Shown piece after piece: positions 14,071 through 21,117 of a stretch of 22,136 bases of DNA (its first letter is position 1; every line of letters starts with the position of its first letter). The DNA is from JACCYQ01 sp036675565. GTDB taxonomy: Bacteria > Bacteroidota > Bacteroidia > Chitinophagales > Chitinophagaceae. The notes under the pieces were generated by a model. The model was not told the DNA's origin. It saw only the letters and a program-made list of their open reading frames with translations, and did not search any database. The stretch spans positions 1 through 22,136 of the forward strand of contig JAKFER010000235.1 in the NCBI GenBank assembly GCA_036675565.1, given 5' to 3'. A program made the translations under genes and the position numbers.

Positions 14071-15775
14071 TTTCAGAAGGCCTGAGATCGATCATTTTTA
14101 GCTGAATTGTTTTTTGTCCATTCCATTCATTTTCATCCAAAGTAAAAAGGATATCCAGTGGCTGATCTTTTTGAAGTAATGGAAGTTTATCAGCCAGGCA
14201 AAAACCTATACCTGTTAACGTTACATTGTTTTGTTTGAGTACAAAACGGATATGTTTTTCTTTGACAATTTTTGAAAACCCCGAATCATAAACTTTACGG
14301 GCAATAAATACCGGACGTAAATTTTCCGGGCCAAATGGTTCCATTTGCTTGATGATATTTAAAAAAGTTGGATTGATGTCATTGAGTTGTATTTCAGTAT
14401 CAACAACAACTTCTGGTATCAAAAGATCGTCAGTAATACTTCCGGAAACGACTTCTTCAAAACGAAGTTGAAAAGCTTCAACATTTGAAGGCTTCATCGT
14501 CATGCCAGCTGCATAGAAATGTCCGCCATATCCAACCAGCAAATCTTTGCATTGATGAATGGCTTCATATACATTAAACCCCGAAACACTCCTGGCAGAA
14601 CCTGCAACTACATCACCCGATTGCGTTAATACAATGGTAGGCCGGTAGTGATGTTCAATTAACCGGGATGCTACTATGCCCACTACGCCTTTGTGCCAAT
14701 GCGATTTAAATACTACAGTTGATTTCCGGCTTGCATGATCTTTGTTTTCCAATATTAAAGCAAGTGCTTCATCGGTAATGGTGCTGTCTGCTTCTTTTCG
14801 ATCGGTATTATCACTATGGAGCATTTCTGCAAAAGAAAGTGCCTCTTCATAAGTTTCACTTACAAACATCTGCACTGCTTTTTTTGCATCATCCATTCTG
14901 CCAGCCGCATTTACTCGCGGAGCGATCATAAAAACCAGGTTGTTAATATGTAATTCGTCCTTAATGCCGCTCAAAAAACTAAGTGCTTTAATGCCATTAT
15001 TGGGATTTTCATTGGCTTTTAACAAGCCATAAAAAGCCAGTACCCGGTTTTCGCCAGTCATATGAACGATATCAGCTGCAATGGCGGTTGCAACCAGGTC
15101 CAGGTAATCGTATGTCTTTTCTATTGGAATGTTTAAAGCTTGTGCAAGTGCTGTAATTAGTTTAAATCCCACACCGCATCCACATAATTCTTTATAGGGA
15201 TAATCGCAATCTTTTTGTTTGGGATTTAAAATGGCAACAGCCGGTGGTAAAATGTCATCCGGCAAATGGTGGTCACAGACGATAAAATCAATACCCAGAT
15301 CTGCTGCATATTGTATCAAGTCAACGGATTTAATTCCGCAGTCAAGAGAGATGATCAGTGTAAAACCGTTTTCTTTGGCAAAATCAATACCTGCTTTGCT
15401 TACACCATAACCTTCCCGGTAGCGATGCGGAATATAAAAATCAACTTGCGAATGGATGGTGGAAATAAAGCGATACATGCAGGCCACAGAGGTGGTCCCG
15501 TCAACATCATAATCTCCATACACCAGGATCTTTTCTTCATTATCCATGGCATGGCAGATGCGGGTGACCGCTTTCTGCATGTCTTTCATCAACCAAGGAT
15601 CATGCAGGTCAGAAAGTTGTGGTCTGAAGTAATTTTTAGCTTCGTCAAAAGTAGTGATACCTCTTTGAACTAATATTTTTACAAGTGCTTTATGGATCTT
15701 TAATGATTGATAAAGTGATTCACTTTTTTCGGCATCAGCAGTTAGTATTTTCCATCTTTTTTCCACAAGCAACAA
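14066..15775 (-). CDS. recJ: Single-stranded-DNA-specific exonuclease RecJ
   Basis: This 569-residue protein is a 5'-3' ssDNA exonuclease acting in RecF-pathway recombination, mismatch repair and base excision repair. DHH-family metal motifs are complete: YGDYDVDG (86-93), SLDCGIKS (143-150), CDHHLPDD (167-174) and PRVNAAGRMDDA (286-297). The DHHA1 motif GYGGHFYAAGMT (415-426) and the substrate-binding SARS (393-396) are also present. The C-terminal OB domain runs from about 470 on. No ATG fits the start. The frame opens with TTG at 15775-15773, and GTG at 15766-15764 would begin MEKRWKIL, a more usual RecJ start, so the true start may be nine bases shorter. It lies 14 bases after the polyprenyl synthase stop and is probably its co-transcribed second gene. 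Confidence 0.96.
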   Translation of the reverse strand: MLLVEKRWKILTADAEKSESLYQSLKIHKALVKILVQRGITTFDEAKNYFRPQLSDLHDPWLMKDMQKAVTRICHAMDNEEKILVYGDYDVDGTTSVACMYRFISTIHSQVDFYIPHRYREGYGVSKAGIDFAKENGFTLIISLDCGIKSVDLIQYAADLGIDFIVCDHHLPDDILPPAVAILNPKQKDCDYPYKELCGCGVGFKLITALAQALNIPIEKTYDYLDLVATAIAADIVHMTGENRVLAFYGLLKANENPNNGIKALSFLSGIKDELHINNLVFMIAPRVNAAGRMDDAKKAVQMFVSETYEEALSFAEMLHSDNTDRKEADSTITDEALALILENKDHASRKSTVVFKSHWHKGVVGIVASRLIEHHYRPTIVLTQSGDVVAGSARSVSGFNVYEAIHQCKDLLVGYGGHFYAAGMTMKPSNVEAFQLRFEEVVSGSITDDLLIPEVVVDTEIQLNDINPTFLNIIKQMEPFGPENLRPVFIARKVYDSGFSKIVKEKHIRFVLKQNNVTLTGIGFCLADKLPLLQKDQPLDILFTLDENEWNGQKTIQLKMIDLRPSEN

Positions 15776-15789
15776 AATGATATTTGAAT

Positions 15790-16752
15790 TTAATACTTTC
15801 TATCGGTAACGTATCCAACCAATTCTTCCATTCCTGTCCTGATCTCGGATTCGGGAAACTCTTTTAAAATGTTCATTGCTTCCAATTTATAAAAGTTCAT
15901 TTTTTCTGCGGCATAAGTTATTCCACCTGCTTCTATTACTTTATTAATCACAAACTGCACTTTGTCCTTCTTTTTGTTTTCATTTTTAATGATATAGATC
16001 ATTTTGCGGCGGCTCTCCTTATCTATATTATTTAATGTATAAATAAGAGGGAGCGTCAGCTTTTTTTCTTTGATATCATTACCGGTTGGTTTTCCTACAT
16101 TATTAGTAGAATAATCGAACAAATCATCTTTAATTTGAAAGGCGGTGCCAATATTTTCTCCAAACAACCTCATTTTTTCCGTAATTTCCTTGTCATTGCT
16201 TGTAGACCAGGCTCCGGCGGCGCAGGCAGAAGCAAGTAAGGAGGAAGTCTTATTTCGAATAATCTCAAAATATATTTCTTCACTTAAGTTTAAAGAACGG
16301 GATTTTTCCATTTGAAGCAATTCTCCCTCGCTCATTTTCCTGACAGCTGTAGAAAGTATATGAAGTATTTCATAATCATTATGATCCAGTGATAGTAAAA
16401 GGCCTTTGGCCAGTAAATAATCACCCACCAAAACGGAAACTTTGTTTTTCCAGAGCGCATAAACAGAAAAAAATCCACGGCGTTCAAGTGAATCATCAAC
16501 CACATCATCATGAACCAGGGTGGCTGTATGTAATATTTCAACCAGGGAGGCTGCCCGGTAAGTAGAATCATTAACGTTGCCACAAAGCTTAGCGGCTAAA
16601 AAAACAAACATGGGTCGAAGCTGTTTGCCTTTTCTTTTAACCACATACCGCATAATGCGGTCCAGCATGGGCGTATGGCTTTTTACAGCATCTTTGAATT
16701 TGCCCTCAAAGATCTTCAGTTCATCCTTAATAAGTGAGGTGGGAAGTTGCAT
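15790..16752 (-). CDS. ispB: Polyprenyl (octaprenyl-type) diphosphate synthase
   Basis: This 320-residue trans-isoprenyl diphosphate synthase adds isopentenyl units to an allylic diphosphate. Both Asp-rich Mg-binding motifs are present: DDVVD at 82-86 (followed by Asp87) and DDLFD at 209-213. GKQLRPMF (42-49) gives the substrate-binding Lys and Arg. The fifth residue before the first motif is Ala77, small as in long-chain enzymes (E. coli IspB has the same HTATL-type context). The product is therefore probably a long side chain for menaquinone, not farnesyl diphosphate; the exact chain length cannot be read from the sequence. The gene symbol is by family; hepT/sdsA-type names would also fit. 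recJ follows after 14 bases. A partial -7 box (TATCTTG) followed by CCGCGC lies just upstream. Confidence 0.93.
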   Translation of the reverse strand: MQLPTSLIKDELKIFEGKFKDAVKSHTPMLDRIMRYVVKRKGKQLRPMFVFLAAKLCGNVNDSTYRAASLVEILHTATLVHDDVVDDSLERRGFFSVYALWKNKVSVLVGDYLLAKGLLLSLDHNDYEILHILSTAVRKMSEGELLQMEKSRSLNLSEEIYFEIIRNKTSSLLASACAAGAWSTSNDKEITEKMRLFGENIGTAFQIKDDLFDYSTNNVGKPTGNDIKEKKLTLPLIYTLNNIDKESRRKMIYIIKNENKKKDKVQFVINKVIEAGGITYAAEKMNFYKLEAMNILKEFPESEIRTGMEELVGYVTDRKY

Positions 16753-16877
16753 AATATATGCGCGGCAAGATACGGAGCAAAAAATATATAGTAGTATATG
16801 TGCAGCAAATAAGTAATTATAATTGACTATAGGGCGGTAAATAATAATGTTGGCAGACTCTTGACCAATTTAAAAAA

Positions 16878-16908
16878 TTTGGTTATTAGTTGTCAATTTA
16901 TATTTTTG
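16878..16908 (+). promoter_or_regulatory. Promoter of the ompA-family gene (-33 and -7 boxes)
   Basis: TTTG (16878-16881), a 19-base spacer and TATTTTTG (16901-16908) match the Bacteroidota housekeeping promoter exactly. Transcription would start near 16914, giving a leader of about 43 bases. This is the best promoter in the window, which fits an abundant outer-membrane protein. Confidence 0.85.
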
Positions 16909-16956
16909 CGTATAATTTGGACATAGTTTAACGTAAATTTCTATTAATTTTTAGTT

Positions 16957-18561
16957 ATGGCAAGCAAAAAGTACAGTTTATTGGCAGGAATTATCTGCCT
17001 GTTTGCATCAGCTGGTTTCGCACAGACAACCGGTTATGATGCAGCGGATTCCTCAGTGGTTCCCACAAGCAGGATGCCTCAGCACACAGAGTTTTTAAAT
17101 GGTACATACAACTACCCGGCAAAACCACGGAATATGTGGGAAGTGGGTATCAAAGGCGGACATTTCGCTTTGAGCAGTGATGTGGCTTCAAGACCCGGAT
17201 ATGGCTTTGGTGCTCACATTCGTAAAGCTTTTGGTTATGTTTTCTCTGCACGTTTACAATATATGTATGCGTCAGGTCGTGGTTTAAACTGGGTTCCTTC
17301 TCAGAATTACAGTTCTAACGATGCCTGGAATGGTTATACAGGTAATGTTTTTTATAATTACAAGACGAAAGTTCAGGATTTAGCACTTGAAGGTATTGTT
17401 ACCTTAAACAATATTCGTTTTCATAAAGCAAAAACCGGTTTTAATGTTTATGCCTTTGCTGGTTTAGGTGCTACTATTTATGATGCACGTATTAACGCCA
17501 GAGATGATAATGGCGGACTTTATAATTTTGGTGGCGTTAATGGTGGTGTTTATGAAAATCGTAAAGACACCCGCGATCAGTTGAAGTCTTTATTAGATGA
17601 TTCTTATGAAACAGAGGCTGATAATCATGGTGATCGTAGGCCAAAGTTATTTGGTGATACTTTTAAACCTGTTGGTCATGTAGGTGCCGGTGCTGCTTTA
17701 AAATTAAGCAACCGCATTAACCTGGCACTGGAATATCGCTTTACCACTACTAAAGATGATTTATTAGATGGTCAGCGTTGGGCAGAACAAACTCCAAACA
17801 ATCCAGTTTTGACTCGTGATTATGATACTTACCACTACACAACTTTAGGATTAAACTTCAACCTGGGTGCTAAAGCTGTTGAACCACTATGGTGGCTTAA
17901 CCCATTGGATTACGCTTACAGCGAAATTCGCAACCCACGTTTGATGCGTTTACCAAAGCCAGTTTTACCGGATGCTGATGGCGATGGTGTTACTGACCAA
18001 TTTGACCAGGAACAAACTCCAGAAGGCTGCCCTGTTGATACACATGGTGTAAGCTTAGATACTGATGGTGATGGTGTACCTGATTGCCGTGATAAACAAT
18101 TGATCACTCCAACATACTGCCAACCAGTTGATGCTGATGGTGTTGGTACTTGTCCTGATCCTGAGTGCTGCAAGAATATGGTTCCAGGTGGTGGTGATTG
18201 TGCTGCGGCTTTAGGCGCTTTACCAAGTGTTACATTCTCTGGTAGTGGAGTAAGTGTAAACAACGATGCTGCTAGTTTATTAGCCAGTGTTGCTGAACGT
18301 ATGCGCAACAATCCTGGTTGTAATGTAGTTGTTATTGGTTATTGCTCTTCTAACAAGCAACAACAGCAAAGAAGCTGGGATAGAGTAAATGCTGTAATCA
18401 ACCACATGGTTGAGAAAGAAGGCATCAGCGCTAACCGCTTTATTTTCAACTATGGCCAGGAAGGTGGTGATTGCAACACAGTAGATCTGCGTGCTGCATC
18501 AGCTGGTGAAGAAGGTCCAAATACGGTACCTGCTCCACATCCAAACCTGAGAAGAAACTAA
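16957..18561 (+). CDS. OmpA family outer-membrane protein with TSP3-type calcium-binding repeats
   Basis: This 534-residue protein has a signal peptide (1-22, cleaved after GFA). An outer-membrane beta-barrel domain follows at about 40-320, with alternating aromatic strands and ending GLNFNLGAK. A linker has thrombospondin type-3-like Asp-rich repeats (DADGDGVTDQFD from residue 339, DTDGDGVPDCRD, and a degenerate DADGVGTCPD). A C-terminal OmpA-like domain starts at about 425. Family members anchor the outer membrane to peptidoglycan. Two oddities: the linker and C-domain are Cys-rich (at least nine Cys, with CC and GDC steps), suggesting disulphides; and the OmpA_C motif is degenerate, with GYCSS where GYTD is expected, so the diaminopimelate-binding Asp is Ser464, while the paired Arg476 remains. 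It is monocistronic, with a strong promoter and terminator. Confidence 0.9.
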   Translation: MASKKYSLLAGIICLFASAGFAQTTGYDAADSSVVPTSRMPQHTEFLNGTYNYPAKPRNMWEVGIKGGHFALSSDVASRPGYGFGAHIRKAFGYVFSARLQYMYASGRGLNWVPSQNYSSNDAWNGYTGNVFYNYKTKVQDLALEGIVTLNNIRFHKAKTGFNVYAFAGLGATIYDARINARDDNGGLYNFGGVNGGVYENRKDTRDQLKSLLDDSYETEADNHGDRRPKLFGDTFKPVGHVGAGAALKLSNRINLALEYRFTTTKDDLLDGQRWAEQTPNNPVLTRDYDTYHYTTLGLNFNLGAKAVEPLWWLNPLDYAYSEIRNPRLMRLPKPVLPDADGDGVTDQFDQEQTPEGCPVDTHGVSLDTDGDGVPDCRDKQLITPTYCQPVDADGVGTCPDPECCKNMVPGGGDCAAALGALPSVTFSGSGVSVNNDAASLLASVAERMRNNPGCNVVVIGYCSSNKQQQQRSWDRVNAVINHMVEKEGISANRFIFNYGQEGGDCNTVDLRAASAGEEGPNTVPAPHPNLRRN

Positions 18562-18583
18562 TATCTTCTTTTAATATAAGTTT

Positions 18584-18615
18584 GAAGCCCTCCAGTGGAG
18601 GGCTTCTTTTTTTTT
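18584..18615 (+). terminator. Terminator of the ompA-family gene
   Basis: A perfect 10-bp stem, GAAGCCCTCC (18584-18593) with GGAGGGCTTC (18597-18606), has a three-base loop and is followed by nine Ts. It lies 23 bases past the stop codon. Confidence 0.96.
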
Positions 18616-18686
18616 CTTTATCAAAACCTTAACGGCATCTTTTTGGGCTACTTCTTTTTTTTACCAAAGATTTGCCGGGATTCTAT

Positions 18687-18694
18687 TAACTTTG
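18687..18694 (+). promoter_or_regulatory. -7 box of the bamD promoter
   Basis: TAACTTTG matches TAnnTTTG exactly and is followed by CCCGCC. It ends nine bases before the bamD ATG at 18704, so the mRNA leader would be only a few bases. No well-spaced TTTG -33 box is seen; the nearest TTTG (18671-18674) is only 12 bases upstream. Confidence 0.65.
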
Positions 18695-18703
18695 CCCGCC
18701 TTT

Positions 18704-19504
18704 ATGAGATTTATAATAACCTTTTTTGCGATTTCAATACTAGCCGGATGTGGCGGTATCAATAAGATTCTGAAGAATAAGGATCCTCATTATAAATTGA
18801 GGATGGCTGAACAGTATTATGCCAAGAAAAAGTATAATTATGCCCAGCAGGTTTATGAAGATGTAATGCCTTTCTTTAAAGCGGAGAAAGAGTTTGAGGA
18901 TATTTATTATAAATATGCGTATACTGCTTATTACCAGAAGGATTACATGAATGCAGAGAATCTGTTTAAAACTTACCTGGAGATTTTTCCAAACAGTGCC
19001 AGGGCAGAAGAAATAGATTATATGAGGGCATATACATTTTATATGCAATCGCCTAAACCGGAATTGGATCAAACCAATACCATTAAGGCTATGAATATGA
19101 TGCAGATCTTTATAAATACGCATCCAGGTTCAACACGCATACCTGAGGCAAATGCAATTATTGATGAAGCCCGTAAGAAACTGGAAATTAAGGATTATAA
19201 AAGTGCGCAATTGTATTTTGACCTGGGCCAGTTTAAGGCAGCAGCAGTATCTTTTAGTAATTTACTGGATGCTTATCCGGAGTCAGAAAGTTCGGATTCA
19301 TATAAATTAATGGAAGTTCGGTCGTACTTTCGTTACGCTGAAATGAGTGTGGCAGGTAAAAAAGAAGAAAGGTTTGCCAAAGTAATCGAAGTGGCCAATG
19401 ATTTTAAAGACCGCTTCCCAGAAAGTGAATTAGTAAAACAAGTAGAGGAATTTATAAATTTGTCTCAAAACAATCTTAAAACGCTAACCAATGAGCAGAC
19501 TTAG
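18704..19504 (+). CDS. bamD: Outer-membrane protein assembly factor BamD (YfiO family lipoprotein)
   Basis: This 266-residue lipoprotein has a short signal with the lipobox LAGC (Cys16). TPR-type helical repeats follow: KYNYAQQVYEDV, DYMNAENLFKTYLEIFPNS, QIFINTHPGSTRIPEAN, QFKAAAVSFSNLLDAYPES and FKDRFPESELVKQVEEF. BamD is the essential partner of BamA that folds beta-barrel proteins into the outer membrane; the OmpA-family barrel next door is a likely client. An upstream in-frame TTG at 18692 is rejected as the start because it is part of the -7 box TAACTTTG. The ATG at 18704 directly precedes the basic-hydrophobic signal (MRFIITFF). The gene overlaps rpoZ by 14 bases, so the two are translationally linked. 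Confidence 0.94.
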   Translation: MRFIITFFAISILAGCGGINKILKNKDPHYKLRMAEQYYAKKKYNYAQQVYEDVMPFFKAEKEFEDIYYKYAYTAYYQKDYMNAENLFKTYLEIFPNSARAEEIDYMRAYTFYMQSPKPELDQTNTIKAMNMMQIFINTHPGSTRIPEANAIIDEARKKLEIKDYKSAQLYFDLGQFKAAAVSFSNLLDAYPESESSDSYKLMEVRSYFRYAEMSVAGKKEERFAKVIEVANDFKDRFPESELVKQVEEFINLSQNNLKTLTNEQT

Positions 19505-19832
19505 ACGTCAATTGAGTTCCAGTACTGGAAACAATGTTGAAACCCGTAACCTGAACGATTTAAAAGTTAAAACCGGCAACTTGTACGGTTCTATCACGAT
19601 AATTGCTAAAAGAGCAAACCAGATAAACATTTCTTTACGTGAAGAATTGCATAACAAACTGGAAGAATTTGCAAGTCATACAGATAGCCTGGAAGAAATT
19701 CATGAAAATAAAGAGCAGATCGAAATTTCCAGGGCATATGAAAGAATGCCTAACCCCGCATTGTTAGCTACCCAGGAGTTTTATGAAGACAAAATTTACT
19801 TCCGTAAAAATGAAGATGAACTATTCAGTTAA
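19491..19832 (+). CDS. rpoZ: DNA-directed RNA polymerase omega subunit (Bacteroidota type)
   Basis: This 113-residue cytoplasmic protein has the omega core: a disordered N-terminus, TRNLNDLKVKTGNLYGSITIIAKRANQIN (about 18-45; the KRANQI helix corresponds to the conserved ARRA/KRA helix of omega that clamps the beta' C-terminus), then LHNKLEEFASH and an acidic helix. The tail ERMPNPALLATQEFYEDKIYF is typical of the Bacteroidota version and absent from E. coli omega. Omega promotes RNA polymerase assembly. The ATG overlaps the end of bamD by 14 bases in another frame. A strong hairpin follows, so the bamD-rpoZ transcript can end here before coaBC. Confidence 0.9.
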   Translation: MSRLRRQLSSSTGNNVETRNLNDLKVKTGNLYGSITIIAKRANQINISLREELHNKLEEFASHTDSLEEIHENKEQIEISRAYERMPNPALLATQEFYEDKIYFRKNEDELFS

Positions 19833-19859
19833 TCATTATCGGTTCAAATAAAATTGTGT

Positions 19860-19888
19860 AAGCGATCTGCATTTGCAGATCGCTTTTG
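19860..19888 (+). terminator. Terminator after rpoZ, overlapping the coaBC promoter
   Basis: An 11-bp perfect stem, 19860-19870 with 19875-19885 (AGCGATCTGC/GCAGATCGCT core), has the loop ATTT. The T-tract is short and interrupted (TTTTGCATTT), so termination may be partial. The same TTTG (19885-19888) serves as the -33 box for coaBC. Confidence 0.75.
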
Positions 19889-19914
19889 CATTTAGTCGGT
19901 TAATGTTATTTTTG
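19885..19914 (+). promoter_or_regulatory. Promoter of coaBC (-33 and -7 boxes)
   Basis: TTTG (19885-19888), an 18-base spacer and TATTTTTG (19907-19914) fit the Bacteroidota consensus. The -7 box ends six bases before the coaBC ATG at 19921, so the mRNA would be leaderless or nearly so. The -33 box is built from the T-tract of the rpoZ terminator. Confidence 0.7.
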
Positions 19915-19920
19915 ATCTTT

Positions 19921-21117
19921 ATGTTAAAGGGAAAAAAAATATTATTAGGTATAACTGGAAGTATCGCCGCGTATAAAGCTATATTATTGACCCGGCTTTT
20001 TATAAAAGCCGGTATGGAAGTAAAAATTCTGACTACCCCGGCGGCTAAAGATTTCATAACTCCTCTTACTCTTTCTACCTTATCAAAAAACCCGGTACTT
20101 AGTGATATTTTCAAAGGTGAGCAATGGGAAAATCATGTGATGTTAGGTCGTTGGGCAGATGTGATGATCATTGCACCTTTGAGTTGCAATACATTATCGA
20201 AAATGGCGAATGGTCTTTGCGATAACCTGCTGATGGCCGTTTATTTATCAGCTACCTGCCCGGTTGTTGTTGCCCCGGCCATGGATGAAGATATGTGGCA
20301 TCATCCTTCAACACAAGCAAATCTGGAACAAGTAAAGAGTTTCGGAAATCAAATTATACCGGTAAATAGTGGCGAATTGGCCAGTGGATTGATTGGCGAA
20401 GGCAGAATGGCTGAACCTGAAGCAGTTTTTCAATTCATTGAAAGTTTCCTTAATCCTCCTTTAGAACTAAAAGGGAAAATTGCGCTTGTCACAGCAGGGC
20501 CCACTTATGAACCTTTGGATCCTGTTCGTTTTGTAGGGAATCATTCTTCTGGAAAAATGGGAATCGCAATTGCCCATGAATTAAAAAATCGGGGAGCAGC
20601 CGTAAAACTAGTCCTGGGTCCGGTTCAGCAATCATTTGAAATGGATGGAATATCAGTCATTCATATAAATACGGCTGAAGAAATGTATAACACATGTATG
20701 AAAGAGTTTGAAAATGCAGATATCACCGTAATGGCTGCGGCGGTTGCTGATTATACACCCTTAAAACAGGAATCATCCAAAATCAAAAAAAAGGATGAGT
20801 TGTTTACTTTAGAATTAAAAAAGACAAAGGATATATTAAAAAGTCTTGGTGAAGTAAAATCACCCAACCAGGTACTGGTAGGTTTTGCACTGGAAACGGA
20901 TAATGCCAGGCAACATGCAATTGAGAAATTAAAAGCAAAAAAAGCAGATATGATTATTTTAAACTCGATGAAAGATGAAGGCGCGGGTTTTGGAGGCGAT
21001 ACCAATAAAATAACCATTTTTGATAAAAGCGGTGCGGAATTGCAGTTTAATACAAAGAGTAAACAAGATGTTGCAAAAGATATCGTTAATACAATTATAG
21101 ACGTGTATTATGCTTAA
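19921..21117 (+). CDS. coaBC: Bifunctional phosphopantothenoylcysteine decarboxylase / phosphopantothenate-cysteine ligase
   Basis: This 398-residue cytoplasmic enzyme catalyses two coenzyme A steps. The CoaC half (about 1-180) is an FMN flavoprotein: GSIAAYKA (13-20), catalytic His72 in ENHVMLGRWAD, and PAMDEDMW (119-126). The substrate clamp reads GELASGLIGEGRMAEP (151-166), with Ser155 where E. coli has catalytic Cys158, and Asp122 replaces the usual Asn of PAMN. The CoaB half (about 185-398) has TAGPTYEPLDPVRFVGNHSSGKMG (191-214, CTP/phosphopantothenate site) and AAAVADYTP. The start at 19921 (MLKGKKILLG) is preferred over the in-frame ATG at 19873, because the longer version would be coded across the terminator and promoter. 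The stop overlaps the next gene by eight bases (ATGCTTAA). Confidence 0.95.
   Translation: MLKGKKILLGITGSIAAYKAILLTRLFIKAGMEVKILTTPAAKDFITPLTLSTLSKNPVLSDIFKGEQWENHVMLGRWADVMIIAPLSCNTLSKMANGLCDNLLMAVYLSATCPVVVAPAMDEDMWHHPSTQANLEQVKSFGNQIIPVNSGELASGLIGEGRMAEPEAVFQFIESFLNPPLELKGKIALVTAGPTYEPLDPVRFVGNHSSGKMGIAIAHELKNRGAAVKLVLGPVQQSFEMDGISVIHINTAEEMYNTCMKEFENADITVMAAAVADYTPLKQESSKIKKKDELFTLELKKTKDILKSLGEVKSPNQVLVGFALETDNARQHAIEKLKAKKADMIILNSMKDEGAGFGGDTNKITIFDKSGAELQFNTKSKQDVAKDIVNTIIDVYYA

Noticed and set aside
17971..18160. Asp-rich repeated codons in the ompA-family gene as a DNA-level repeat element
   Set aside because: They encode TSP3-type calcium-binding repeats, which explains the similarity at the protein level.
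19873..19920. Longer coaBC start at 19873
   Set aside because: The extra 16 codons cover the terminator's second arm and the -33/-7 boxes. The family begins at about MLKGKKILLG.
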